A DNA stretch of 64,000 bases from Chitinophagales bacterium (GCA_017303875.1 JAFLBP010000029.1:1-64000), one strand, 5' to 3'; positions 1 to 8,287 are shown, counted from the first letter of the stretch. Made by a program: numbers and translations. The notes: a model not told the origin generated them from the letters alone.

Positions 1-106
1 AAGAATCGTCAAAGATTATGAGCGAACCGTAGAATCTTCGGTTTTTTGGCTTCTTTTAGCCAATTCAGCTGTAATACTACAGCGAGTGACATAGCGAGCC
101 AAATTA

Positions 107-129
107 AATTCCCGAACATGCTCTAAGAG
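107..129. repeat. Half of a dispersed hairpin repeat at a gene junction
   Basis: These 23 bases match 25411-25433 with one mismatch; there the sequence is the right arm of a long palindrome between two convergent genes. Here no opposite arm is visible within 1-106. Open reading frame that looks like the interior of the AlbA_2 gene begins immediately after it, so it probably marks an insertion or recombination boundary. Bases 1-106 show no recognisable gene. Confidence 0.6.
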
Positions 130-283
130 TAGTGATATTGATATAATAAAAAAGAAATATGAGGAGGAAAAAGGAAATATCATTGAACAGTTTGCAGCAA
201 TCACACATAACTTAGAAGATAAAATAAAATACATTAAACTAAGTAAGTACTTTTTCTCTAATACAAATAATGCAAAGTCATAC

Positions 284-1402
284 TTGCACAATATTTATAT
301 AGAGTACTTCCAAAGACTTAAGGAACTAGATAGTGTAATTGAGAATTACTCTATTTCTAATTATAATCAATTCAGACTCAAAATACAAGAGATAGGAATT
401 CAACCCAGGACACTTGAAGAATTTCCAGAATCTGAAAACCTTATAGTATTTATTGAGATCTTAGGACTTTTCAACAATACCGATATTAAATCCAATAAAG
501 TGCTTTTTGATTTGGTGCAAAAATATTCAAATAATGATGAGAAAAAACTACTTAGTGTGTTATCCAAAGCTACGTTTGCGAACAACCTAATGATATCCGA
601 AGTAATAGGAGAAAGCGAGAATGAAAAGAATGAGTTTTCGCTAAAAAATTTGAAGGTAATTCGAAATTACATTGAAAATGGAGTATTCTCTTTAGCAGAA
701 TCAAAGGAAGATAAATTAACACGAGAACTGGAAGAGAAAAGGACATATTGGATGGGTAAAATCAATCAAGATGAAGGGGAAAAGTTAGAATTTAAATCTA
801 CATTAATCACTCCAGTTCCAGATGAACAAAAAAAGAAAATTTTAGATAGTTTAAATGAAAAGCTACTTTCAACAGGAGATGAAAAAGCCAGAAAAGGGAT
901 TCTTAACAAGATTGATGAAATTAAGGGAGATAATGCTCAAAAAAGAATTATTCATAGTGCTTTTAAAACAATTGCAGCATTTGCAAATACAAATGGAGGC
1001 ACGTTGTTATTAGGTGTATCTGATGATAAGAATATTTATGGATTAGAAAAAGACTTTGATTCATTCAAAGATATATCAGAGAAAAATAGAGATGGTTTTG
1101 GGAAATTTCTTGATTCTAAATTGAAGAGTTATTTTGGAGATGGATTTTCTTCACAATATCTTGAAAAGGAATTTTTAAAATTTCCTGAAGGTGATATACT
1201 AATAATTAAAGTAAAAGAAAGTGCAGAAGAAGTCTTTCTCTTGAGAGATGACAATGATAATCCTTGTCCTGGTATTCTATATGTAAGAAACCTATCATCA
1301 ACAGATAAACTTGAAGGCATTGAGTTATCAAAGTTCATAAAGAATAGAACTTCGAAACGAATTTATTCGAAAATAGAAAACGAGGCAGAACAAAGGCTAT
1401 GA
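284..1402 (+). CDS. AlbA_2 (Schlafen-type) domain protein, 5' end probably lost
   Basis: The protein carries an AlbA_2 putative DNA-binding domain in its second half: EFKST at residues 169-173 and the hallmark AFANTNGGTLLLGVSD at 232-247, followed by the usual C-terminal beta-rich region. The first ~150 residues are charged, helical and coiled-coil-like. The only usable start is TTG at 284. The frame is open back to a TAG at 92-94, and bases 128-283 read as more charged coiled coil (IIKKKYEEEKGN and onward) without any ATG, GTG or TTG. That suggests a longer protein cut at the repeat junction near 129. AlbA_2 proteins are often regulators or parts of defence islands; no partner is visible here. 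The domain is secure, but whether the gene is expressed is uncertain. Confidence 0.75.
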   Translation: MHNIYIEYFQRLKELDSVIENYSISNYNQFRLKIQEIGIQPRTLEEFPESENLIVFIEILGLFNNTDIKSNKVLFDLVQKYSNNDEKKLLSVLSKATFANNLMISEVIGESENEKNEFSLKNLKVIRNYIENGVFSLAESKEDKLTRELEEKRTYWMGKINQDEGEKLEFKSTLITPVPDEQKKKILDSLNEKLLSTGDEKARKGILNKIDEIKGDNAQKRIIHSAFKTIAAFANTNGGTLLLGVSDDKNIYGLEKDFDSFKDISEKNRDGFGKFLDSKLKSYFGDGFSSQYLEKEFLKFPEGDILIIKVKESAEEVFLLRDDNDNPCPGILYVRNLSSTDKLEGIELSKFIKNRTSKRIYSKIENEAEQRL

Positions 1403-1413
1403 TGTCTATGCCT

Positions 1414-1452
1414 CCTAAACGTCGGCACGGCACATAGCCAAACCGTTATAGG
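1414..1452 (+). other. attC-like imperfect palindrome (tentative)
   Basis: Just after the AlbA_2 stop, CCTAAACG at 1414-1421 faces CGTTATAGG at 1444-1452 as an imperfect inverted repeat, with an inner GGC/GCC pair. The outer-arm, inner-arm, loop layout and the GTTATRG end resemble an integron attC site. A second CGTTATGG follows the gene at 1944-2402, at about 2512. No integrase is present in the window, so this is a structural resemblance only. Confidence 0.25.
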
Positions 1453-1632
1453 TAAGTTTAAACGACATCACTACGGACATGGGCAGACACGAGAACCAAC
1501 GTTCTTACAGTTTGATAGTTCTTGACTTTTAGTCTGTCAGAAATTTATAAATAGAAGTGGAGACCAGCGACCACTTAAAAAAACGGGGCGATACCGAAAA
1601 GCCAAACGAGTAGGAAAATTTAAATAAAAAAT

Positions 1633-1932
1633 ATGAAACTTTTAATTTTAGGCCTTGGAGGAGCAGAATTGATATTGATATCAATAGTCTTGATTCCGTT
1701 TATTATCATTCCAATCATTTCATATTGGAAAATATTTGAGAAAGCTGGTGAATCAGGTTGGGCTACTTTAATTCCAATCTATAATCTTATTACTTTAATG
1801 AAAATTATTGGAAAGCCTTGGTGGTGGGTATTGCTTTGTATAATACCGCTGCCCCAGTATCTTCCCCTCGCTCGCGAGCGTCTCCGACGCGATGCGTACT
1901 GTCATGAACAACACACTCACGCCAAGCAATAG
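1633..1932 (+). pseudogene. DUF5684-like membrane protein, 3' truncated
   Basis: The first ~75 residues match the DUF5684 pattern: an N-terminal hydrophobic helix, then WKIFEKAGESGWATLIPIYN and a second segment IIGKPWWWVLLCIIPL. In this family IPL normally continues with further membrane helices. Here the sequence changes after about base 1850 into an arginine-rich tail that coincides with the 19-bp repeat at 1874-1892. The frame then ends at 1932, 11 bases before the next gene. The break looks like a recombination scar, so the product is probably non-functional. Confidence 0.55.
1874..1892. repeat. 19-bp direct repeat, copy 1
   Basis: GCGAGCGTCTCCGACGCGA is identical to 2412-2430. Each copy contains a small GCGTC-TCC-GACGC hairpin. 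The two copies flank the orphan ORF 1944-2402. Confidence 0.8.
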
Positions 1933-1943
1933 ACAAATTTAAA

Positions 1944-2402
1944 ATGACAGCAACCGAAGAAACAAGAGACATTTTTTCAATCCTGCACGATGGGACAATT
2001 TCTGCGTGGATGGGAGACAACAACTTGCTGACCCTGACAGTTGACTGTGTATATTTGGCGGAACGAATTGACAAGTCATTTGATAAGTTTTACGTGGACC
2101 TAATCAATGTGTACAAATTAGAACTATACCCGTGGGCAAATCCGGTTGACCTTCCAACTAATGTTAAGACCGACTATGCAGACATTTTTAAAGCAGCACT
2201 TGAAATACTTTCAGCCGACATCAAAGATGACGTTGTTGTAATATCTTGCAGTCTATACGATACAGACGATGACTATTGTGGAGGAAATTTGACTATTAGT
2301 TCTCAAGCAATAAAAGTGTTTGACCAAAATAAAAACGAATTGACAATAGACCAGTTCGGGGAAATATGTAAAAACTATTGGCACGAATGGAGCAAGAAAT
2401 AA
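1944..2402 (+). CDS. Hypothetical protein, orphan cassette-like gene
   Basis: A 152-residue acidic soluble protein with no signal peptide or membrane segment and no motif I recognise. Hydrophobic and charged residues alternate plausibly, which suggests a real fold. Size, acidity and genomic setting would fit a small immunity-type or cassette protein, but nothing in the sequence proves it. It lies between two identical 19-bp repeats, after a truncated gene, as if carried in by recombination. Confidence 0.6.
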   Translation: MTATEETRDIFSILHDGTISAWMGDNNLLTLTVDCVYLAERIDKSFDKFYVDLINVYKLELYPWANPVDLPTNVKTDYADIFKAALEILSADIKDDVVVISCSLYDTDDDYCGGNLTISSQAIKVFDQNKNELTIDQFGEICKNYWHEWSKK

Positions 2403-2411
2403 AATTTGCTT

Positions 2412-2430
2412 GCGAGCGTCTCCGACGCGA
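2412..2430. repeat. 19-bp direct repeat, copy 2
   Basis: Identical to 1874-1892. It starts 9 bases after the stop of the ORF at 1944-2402. Confidence 0.8.
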
Positions 2431-2588
2431 AGTGTGGATACAGTGTCACTAATCACCAAAAAGCGTATCTGCCAAAAGCCCTCGCGCAGCGATCAGGAAT
2501 GTTCAGAGAGAACGTTATGGCTGGCACTGCATAAAGTTAAAACATGCTACAAGCGTTTTTTCTCTCTGCTTCATTTGTCTGACTAATC

Positions 2589-2822
2589 TTGAGATTCCCT
2601 ATGCAAGCAATTCCATGTAAGCACCTGCTGTACCTCCTGATCGCCGGCAATCTTTTGTGTTGGGCTTTGTATCGCTTGTTCCAGCCTTTGTGCGAACCCT
2701 GTCTGAATACGGAGGATTGTCCGCCATGTATTTCAAGGAATCAGTACGCCATCATTTATATACTACTGATAATCAACACTTTACTGCTTGTGAAATTTAT
2801 GCGTTGCCGATTGAGGCATTAA
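2589..2822 (+). CDS. Small two-helix membrane protein
   Basis: A 77-residue product: N-terminal hydrophobic helix (about 13-31), a short cysteine-rich loop with CEPCLNTEDCPPC (about 36-48), then a second helix (about 53-69) and a basic tail. This hairpin with a CxxC...CxxC loop looks like a real small membrane protein, possibly metal- or redox-sensitive, but I know no function for it. An overlapping frame at 2657-2914 was judged a shadow because it lacks this organisation. Confidence 0.5.
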   Translation: MRFPMQAIPCKHLLYLLIAGNLLCWALYRLFQPLCEPCLNTEDCPPCISRNQYAIIYILLIINTLLLVKFMRCRLRH

Positions 2823-2854
2823 GTCCAGCAGGTCGGTTTCTCCCATCACTCCAA

Positions 2855-2944
2855 CAGATGCAATGTCTGCAAAGATGTCAGATGTATTGGGTGTGTATAC
2901 CGTCCGGGCGTTGAAACGCCCGGATACAGGATGTAAGATGTGAT
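2855..2944 (+). repeat. REP-like element, copy 1
   Basis: Hairpin at 2904-2923 with stem CCGGGCG/CGCCCGG and loop TTGAAA. Its left flank (GATGTCTGC...AGATGTCAGATGTA type) and right flank (TACAGGATGTAAGATGTGAT) recur in the other copies. It lies next to the RAYT-like transposase gene. Confidence 0.85.
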
Positions 2945-3007
2945 TGTACCGCAAGGCAGAGCGGTATTCCCCGGGGCGCTACGGCCTCAGTTGAATGTTC
3001 ATGATTC

Positions 3008-3098
3008 CTGATGCGATGTCTGTAAAGATGTCAGATGTACTAGGTGTGTACATTGGCCGGGCGTTGAAACGCCCGGTTACAGGAGGTAAGATGTGATT
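3008..3098 (+). repeat. REP-like element, copy 2
   Basis: Same orientation as copy 1, with hairpin at 3057-3076 (CCGGGCG, TTGAAA, CGCCCGG) and the same flanks. The bases between copies 1 and 2, and from 3099 to 3187, hold no gene I can support. Confidence 0.85.
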
Positions 3099-3187
3099 GT
3101 GTACTAAGGATATTCCGAGAGGCCGTTTCCAAAAGCTACTGAGGCTCGCACCGTATAAATATCTGAACCAGCAGCTCATCAACAAAC

Positions 3188-3277
3188 CACATCTAACATC
3201 TAATAACCGGGCGTTTCAACGCCCGGACAGCATGCATACCCAATACATCTAACATCTTTACAGACATCAACATCGGG
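3188..3277 (-). repeat. REP-like element, copy 3 (inverted)
   Basis: Hairpin at 3207-3226 read on the minus strand, with the same flanks in inverted order. It ends against the 3' end of the transposase gene. Copies 2 and 3 therefore form an inverted pair like a BIME. A left-flank-like half also occurs at about 3841-3875, on the other side of the transposase. Confidence 0.85.
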
Positions 3278-3279
3278 AA

Positions 3280-3732
3280 TTATGCCAAAGGTTCACCCAA
3301 TCTGCTGGCAAAACCAAACTGGCTTATAAACGCATCACATTCCTGCTCAAAAGTATTTTTCTGGTGATGTGTTTCTTGATTTTTAATGTAATTTCTTACG
3401 GCTTCCACCTGAGAACAACTCACAGAAACAGCATAGTAGCTATCGGCCCATTCAAAGTCATCCGTACCAAAGATATTATTCTTATTAGCCCAATTGCTAC
3501 TTTCCCCCTTTAAAAGCTTAGCGATTTGAGCGATATTTTGGTCGCATGACAATGAAATCAACGCGTGGACGTGATCACTATGCCCATTGATAAAGTCAAG
3601 GTAAATGTTCTTGGTTTTTGCATACTGCTTGATATGCTTGAAAAGCGCAATACGCTGATTTCTGTTAGCCATAAATGGATGTCTGTTTTTTGTGGCCCAT
3701 ACAAGATGGATCCAAATGCGAACTTGTGCCAT
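3280..3732 (-). CDS. IS200-like Y1 transposase, REP-associated (RAYT) type
   Basis: A 150-residue HUH-family single-strand transposase (Y1_Tnp). The HUH motif is H54-V55-H56 in GHSDHVHALI, and the likely nucleophile is Y115 in VRNYIKNQETHH. The ATG at 3732 (MAQVRIWIHLVWATKN) matches the family's normal N-terminus; the in-frame extension to 3888 would read through REP-flank sequence and was dropped. Family members bind hairpin ends and cut and join single strands. Three REP hairpins directly downstream and a half-element upstream support a RAYT that mobilises REPs rather than a complete IS200 element. No tnpB is present. Confidence 0.9.
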   Translation of the reverse strand: MAQVRIWIHLVWATKNRHPFMANRNQRIALFKHIKQYAKTKNIYLDFINGHSDHVHALISLSCDQNIAQIAKLLKGESSNWANKNNIFGTDDFEWADSYYAVSVSCSQVEAVRNYIKNQETHHQKNTFEQECDAFISQFGFASRLGEPLA

Positions 3733-3888
3733 GAGGAATAGGATAGCTGGTGAAAAAATAATTTGCAAAATTACACCATTGCTTCGAAATGTGCAAATAT
3801 GTGACTTGTCCGCTATAAATTTTCTGCGAGGCAGCCCATTACGTCTGACATCTTTACAAACATCAACATCAGGCTTTGTATCTCCCAC

Positions 3889-4102
3889 TCAACGCCTGCC
3901 CAACAATAGCCTTTCCAACAACAGCGGCCGGAGCGTGGTGGAGTCTTCCGGAATCATGCGGGGCAGCCAATGCCGGACATTGCGGGCGTAATGCACCTTT
4001 CCGGTGGCATCAATCAGGGTATAGCAATTCAGCGTAGGTTTGCAGCGACCAGCACTTTGATCCAACACGGTGACCGGAATGGTAGCGTTGCTGAGCCATT
4101 AA
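3889..4102 (-). pseudogene. 3' fragment of an unidentified gene
   Basis: On the minus strand one frame reads about 70 residues of protein-like sequence (for example YTLIDATGKVHYARNVRHWL) ending in TGA at 3889-3891. It has no start: an in-frame TAA lies directly upstream, next to ATTAATTAAAAAT. It looks like the C-terminal remnant of a larger gene cut off when the REP/RAYT region or the next gene arrived. Too short to identify. Confidence 0.5.
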
Positions 4103-4190
4103 TTAAAAATGTTCAAGGCAAAAAACCTTGAAATCCAAACAAACATTCGAACTTTACCCTGGTTTTTACCATCCCTCCTCATCAATAATT

Positions 4191-4721
4191 ATGAATACCG
4201 CCAAACCTGTAAAATGCGTCTCCAGGGACTATCATTCAAGCCCTTTTTATCTTATCCAGACCAATGGCCCGGCAAAGCGATTGGTGGCTTCATTTCAGGA
4301 CGGACAAGCCATAAAATCCTTTTTAACTACCTTCATTGACGCATCCCCAAACGCACTTCAGATAAAGATTCGCGATTACGCCGACCATGAAAACCCAACG
4401 GACTTTGACGGAACCGCCGGCAAAGTTGCCATCAAAACCGCTTTGGATAAATATGAAGCCCTTATACTACAGGATGGCTACCACGAATTGATGCTCAGAA
4501 GACCCGAAACAGGCGACTATCTTGTTTTCGACGAACACGGCCTTGTATATCTCTACACACCGGATGATTATTCGGAAATCCTGGAGCAATCTGGACTGAC
4601 ATACAAAACGAATGAAAAACTTATTGAGCAGTTTGATCACCTGCACTACAGACCTGCAAATGCAAAACAAGACTTGCAAGACCTGATCAGCGAACTTGGA
4701 CTTATACCAGAGAACGATTAG
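4191..4721 (+). CDS. Hypothetical protein
   Basis: A soluble 176-residue protein without signal peptide, starting at ATG 4191 (MNTAKPVKCVSRDYHSSPFY). A TTG at 4128 would add 21 residues, but the ATG begins where the protein-like composition starts. The second half has charged helices and ends ELGLIPEND. I do not recognise a family. It is convergent with the membrane gene on the other strand, with 41 bases between the stops that include an AACCCC-TTT-GGGG hairpin able to act as a terminator. Confidence 0.65.
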   Translation: MNTAKPVKCVSRDYHSSPFYLIQTNGPAKRLVASFQDGQAIKSFLTTFIDASPNALQIKIRDYADHENPTDFDGTAGKVAIKTALDKYEALILQDGYHELMLRRPETGDYLVFDEHGLVYLYTPDDYSEILEQSGLTYKTNEKLIEQFDHLHYRPANAKQDLQDLISELGLIPEND

Positions 4722-4762
4722 ATTTGAAAACAACCCCTTTGGGGCGCCGTATCATTTCCCTA

Positions 4763-5356
4763 TCAATACCTCATATGCCTCCGGGATGACCCATTCGTCA
4801 GCCCATACATCAACACAATGGTCAGCAAAATACCGATAAACAGAATGGCTTTTGCTTGTGCGCCGGGCGACAAACCCAGGATGGATTGCCGCATTTTTTG
4901 CTGATGCATCGCCGCGATATGGGCAAAAAAGGCCGTTACCGCCAATCCGTAATACGGTATAAAAAACAAATTAAACGGAAAAGAATTGAGGCCGGCTACG
5001 CCAAAATAGAAATTGGTGTCTAAGTTCAACACATATCTTCCGGCCATCACCGCGCTCAGGTGAATCAGCAAAAACATGGCTAAGTACAGGCCCGACCAAC
5101 GCTGCAATGCGGCAAAACCCTTGCGCCGGGGCACTCTGGTTGCCCGGAAAAGCCGGATGCCCGAAACCACCTGCACCGCTACCGCCGCAAGCAACAAGCC
5201 CTCCGCGAAAACATTGCGATAAAACGGCCGCAAAGTTTCCATCACCGCAATATGTTGCGCCGCGCCACCTAAGCTGCACAAATGATTGAACAGGTGCAGG
5301 GCTACGAAAAGGGCGATGAAAAGGCTAGAGAAGTGGTGGAGTTTTTTTGTTGGCAT
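4763..5356 (-). CDS. Cytochrome b-like five-helix membrane protein
   Basis: A 197-residue integral membrane protein with five predicted helices (about 10-28, 48-66, 87-105, 128-150, 168-187). Histidines lie inside or at the ends of helices: H21, H25, H99 and H146. Length, helix number and histidines resemble the succinate dehydrogenase/fumarate reductase cytochrome b subunit and small di-heme membrane proteins. No flavoprotein or iron-sulfur subunit is adjacent, so it is probably a stand-alone paralogue. Heme binding is inferred. Confidence 0.55.
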   Translation of the reverse strand: MPTKKLHHFSSLFIALFVALHLFNHLCSLGGAAQHIAVMETLRPFYRNVFAEGLLLAAVAVQVVSGIRLFRATRVPRRKGFAALQRWSGLYLAMFLLIHLSAVMAGRYVLNLDTNFYFGVAGLNSFPFNLFFIPYYGLAVTAFFAHIAAMHQQKMRQSILGLSPGAQAKAILFIGILLTIVLMYGLTNGSSRRHMRY

Positions 5357-5399
5357 AAGGTGATTGTTTGATGGAAAAACATTTCAAATAATTACCTAC

Positions 5400-7232
5400 T
5401 CAATCTCTTAAAAAGAGTGTTGGTTGCTTTTCCTGAAGTATTTTAAATTGTTTCCTGGTCAAGAAAACAAAACCTGATTCCTGCCCGCCATCAAGGCAAT
5501 AATAAAATCTCCCATCAATATTTTGCTCTGACAAAGCGCGCTCAATCAAGTCCAGAAAACCTCGCTCTAACCAAGCTGAAGGCATTTTAAATGTTGTTTC
5601 ATAGTGTTTATTCCCAAAATCGAAAGCTAAACGACCTGTTTCTTCTTCATTAGACAAACGATATTCATCAACAATATTTTGCGGGTCGAAATTCCCTTGA
5701 GAACATCTCGCAAAATAAAGAAGTATATTTTTGTAAGGTTTCTCATCAGTGTCCATCTCCCAGTCAAAATCTACAATAACGTTGGGGAAACACAACAGTA
5801 AATCCTGATAATTCTTTATTGTATTGTACTTTAGATTTGCCTCAAATTTCTCCCAATCAGATTCGGACAGATGATCCAGTAAACCTATTTTTTTATAAAG
5901 TGCTACAGCTTTTTTAACATTAATATTGGTTTTACTGTTAAATTTTTCCGGCCCAAACAAAGAGATGCTCATTCCACTTTTATACTGTTTAGCGGTAAGC
6001 AACAACAATAAAAGGCCATCGTCTTTGAATTCGCTTTCAGGCAAAGGTTTTGTATGAAATAGTCTTACCTCTTGTCCGCTATTTATAAGAAACTGATTAA
6101 CAGGTTCGAATAACTCAACAAAATAAGGAAAAGACATAATGGTGATCGTATCTTCCAATAAGGAAGGATCCGATATTTGGGTTCCATACTTTTCACCCTT
6201 TACTTCAAAGCTTATTTGATAAGTCTTAATACCATTGGAGTATTCATTGGGTGTTTTATTTTCAACTAGAATAGTAAATTTATGAAAATCAAAATCTGGA
6301 ACAAAGTCTTTTAGCAATGTATACATTTTTTCAAAAAACTGCTCTGGCTTATCAGAAAACTCCGGATCCTTGATAGCAAATGTATATTTGCAAGCCCGAA
6401 AAATATCATAAGGCGTGAGAATTTTATCCGAGTAGGCTGGGTTATTTAAACGTACCAGACCATCCTTGGTAAGCAGTCCTTCCTGCTTGAATTTATTGAT
6501 ATAGAACTGCTCAATTATTTTATTCTCTTCAAAATCTTCGTAAAAAACAGTTTGATCCATGGCCAAAAGTAAAACCACAAATTCATTAATTTCCTTATTT
6601 GGTACGATATCTTCATTAATCTTATCATATATTTTTTTATCAATTAATCCAATTTGGTACAAATCCTTTATGGTTCGCCGGACAGTTTTTCCTGTTGTAC
6701 TTCGCGAAGGGTGAATCACGTTACAATTATTAATTCCAGGGGATTTTGATTCCGTCATGACAAGGGTTGACTCAAGCATATCCTCATCATGAATCGCAGC
6801 TTCGATAGCAGGTCCCTCATAGAATTTTCTTCGCTCGGAAAAAGCGATCTGCATCTCAGCTCTGATTTTCGTCCTTTCTTCCCAGGTAACAGCACTTTTC
6901 AACGCCTGCTCATACTCATGTTCCAACTCCACGAGCCCGCTGCGAAACATCATATCTAAATAAAACGCACGTCCTAACCACTGCAAAATATGAAAGCAGG
7001 ACAAACCTTCTCTATACTTTTCTTTGTGTGGCGCAACGATAAGTAGTTTAGAGCGTACAAAATTACCAGTTTGAATAAAGCTGTCTAATTGATATTTACC
7101 TTTATCATTAATAATTTTGTTCTCCAAAAGTTTCTCTGAGAATGCCAGAGCTTCCGCTTTCGAGAGATTTTGTGCGTGCATGGTTATTGAATATAAAAGG
7201 TAAATAAAAACAATTAATCTTTTCATAATCAT
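5400..7232 (-). CDS. Large secreted/periplasmic protein of unknown function
   Basis: The 610-residue product starts with a signal peptide (MKRLIVFIYLLYSITMHAQ from the second Met; the first ATG is at 7232). No transmembrane segment, sorting tail or known motif follows. The body is rich in charged and aromatic residues, like a soluble helical protein. It begins 8 bases after the trmB stop and is probably co-transcribed with it. Its base composition is more AT-rich than trmB, which may indicate transfer. Confidence 0.7.
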   Translation of the reverse strand: MIMKRLIVFIYLLYSITMHAQNLSKAEALAFSEKLLENKIINDKGKYQLDSFIQTGNFVRSKLLIVAPHKEKYREGLSCFHILQWLGRAFYLDMMFRSGLVELEHEYEQALKSAVTWEERTKIRAEMQIAFSERRKFYEGPAIEAAIHDEDMLESTLVMTESKSPGINNCNVIHPSRSTTGKTVRRTIKDLYQIGLIDKKIYDKINEDIVPNKEINEFVVLLLAMDQTVFYEDFEENKIIEQFYINKFKQEGLLTKDGLVRLNNPAYSDKILTPYDIFRACKYTFAIKDPEFSDKPEQFFEKMYTLLKDFVPDFDFHKFTILVENKTPNEYSNGIKTYQISFEVKGEKYGTQISDPSLLEDTITIMSFPYFVELFEPVNQFLINSGQEVRLFHTKPLPESEFKDDGLLLLLLTAKQYKSGMSISLFGPEKFNSKTNINVKKAVALYKKIGLLDHLSESDWEKFEANLKYNTIKNYQDLLLCFPNVIVDFDWEMDTDEKPYKNILLYFARCSQGNFDPQNIVDEYRLSNEEETGRLAFDFGNKHYETTFKMPSAWLERGFLDLIERALSEQNIDGRFYYCLDGGQESGFVFLTRKQFKILQEKQPTLFLRD

Positions 7233-7239
7233 TTTAAAA

Positions 7240-7935
7240 TCAAGCCCCTACCCCAAAGCGCACATACTTGATGGTCTTGCCGTTGGCTAAGTGCTTCATC
7301 TCGTATTTGGTTTTCATTTCCAGCTCAGGCATGGGCAGCTCTCCGGCGTAAATATCATCATTTTGGTAAAAGATGCTACAACGCGGATCTGCGGCGAGGG
7401 TGTTGAGGGTGTATTGGTAAAAATCGCCATCGTCGTGCTTGAGGTGTACCAGTCCGCCGGGTTGCAGCAGGCGGCGGTATTTCTCCAGAAACAGCGGCGA
7501 AGTCAGGCGGCGGTTTTCTTTGGAATACCGTGGAAAGGGGTCGGGAAAGGTGATCCAGATTTCACTGATCTCGCCCGGCGCAAAAAACAGCTCGATGATC
7601 TCTATACGCGTGCGCAGGAAAGCGGCATTGTGCAGGCCGTTGCTCAGAGCATCCTGTGCGCCATTCCAGAGGCGGTTGCCCTTAACGTCCACGCCGATAA
7701 AATTGCGCTCCGGGAATCGCCGGGCTAAGCCCACAGTATATTCACCACCGCCACAGGCCAGCTCCAGCGTGATCGGGTTGTTGTTCTTAAAATGGGTTTC
7801 CGCCCAGCGACCCTTCAGGTCTACCGGCTCCATATCTACGCCGACCAGCGTCGGATCCTGTACATTGTAACATTCATATACATTCGGAAACGACAGGACG
7901 TCGGCAAATTTTGCAAGTTTATTCTTTCTTCCCAA
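7240..7935 (-). CDS. trmB: tRNA (guanine-N7-)-methyltransferase
   Basis: TrmB makes m7G46 in the variable loop of tRNAs using S-adenosylmethionine. The 231 residues show the SAM motif LELACGGGEYTVGLA (about 57-71), the family signature WITFPDPFPR (127-136) and KHDDGDFY (166-173). The conserved Bacteroidota N-terminus MGRKNKLAKF begins at a TTG codon (7933-7935); no ATG lies at the expected place. A near-consensus promoter sits at 7982-8010. It heads a likely two-gene unit with the secreted protein at 5400-7232. Confidence 0.95.
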   Translation of the reverse strand: MGRKNKLAKFADVLSFPNVYECYNVQDPTLVGVDMEPVDLKGRWAETHFKNNNPITLELACGGGEYTVGLARRFPERNFIGVDVKGNRLWNGAQDALSNGLHNAAFLRTRIEIIELFFAPGEISEIWITFPDPFPRYSKENRRLTSPLFLEKYRRLLQPGGLVHLKHDDGDFYQYTLNTLAADPRCSIFYQNDDIYAGELPMPELEMKTKYEMKHLANGKTIKYVRFGVGA

Positions 7936-7942
7936 AACAACT

Positions 7943-7963
7943 TAGTGAGTGATGAGTGATGAA
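7943..7963. repeat. Short GTGATGA heptad array
   Basis: Three degenerate 7-bp units of the RYGATGA type lie in the trmB leader, between promoter and start codon. Same family as 8243-8287, 29883-29918, 29966-29998, 42878-42960 and 61556-61588. Confidence 0.6.
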
Positions 7964-7981
7964 TCAAAAAATTTTGGGGCG

Positions 7982-8010
7982 CAAAATTACAATAAAATCA
8001 CGCCGGACAA
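7982..8010 (-). promoter_or_regulatory. Bacteroidota-type promoter of trmB
   Basis: On the minus strand a -33 TTG (8008-8010) is followed after 18 bases by the -7 box TAATTTTG (7982-7989). This matches the TTG-N17-23-TANNTTTG form and leaves a leader of about 40 bases before the TTG start codon. Confidence 0.6.
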
Positions 8011-8057
8011 ATCCTTACTGAGGATCAAAATTGTCCAGTCGCCGGGCCACGTATTAT

Positions 8058-8156
8058 TTCGCACAGAAGGGCACAGATCAAGCACACAGAAAACACGGAT
8101 AGACAAATACCTCTGTGCTTTCTGTGTACCTGATCTGCGCCCCTCTGTGCGAAACC
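8058..8156. repeat. CACAGA-type hairpin repeat, copy 1
   Basis: A long imperfect inverted repeat: TTCGCACAGA...GCACAGATCA...CACACAGAAAACAC on the left faces GTGCTTTCTGTGT...GATCTG...CTCTGTGCGAAA on the right. Related copies lie at 51916-52035 and 57451-57566. It sits between trmB and the giant gene. Bases 8157-8242 hold no gene. Confidence 0.8.
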
Positions 8157-8242
8157 TTGAGTAGTTTGCTAAACACTAAAATTTCAGCAAACGCAACTCC
8201 AAACAAACCATTGACAATCAATCAAAACTCAAAAATCAAACA

Positions 8243-8287
8243 TCAAAAATCGCTCATCACTCATCACTCATCACTCATCGCTCATCA
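8243..8287. repeat. TCATCAC heptad array against a stop codon
   Basis: Six units of the 7-bp word TCATCAC/TCATCGC. The array ends exactly at the stop codon of the giant gene (TAG at 8288-8290, minus strand). Read from the gene, it supplies TGA in several frames directly after the TAG. Confidence 0.85.

Noticed and set aside
3733..3888. 52-codon N-terminal extension of the transposase
   Set aside because: It reads through REP-flank sequence; Y1 transposases begin near MAQVRIWIHLVW.
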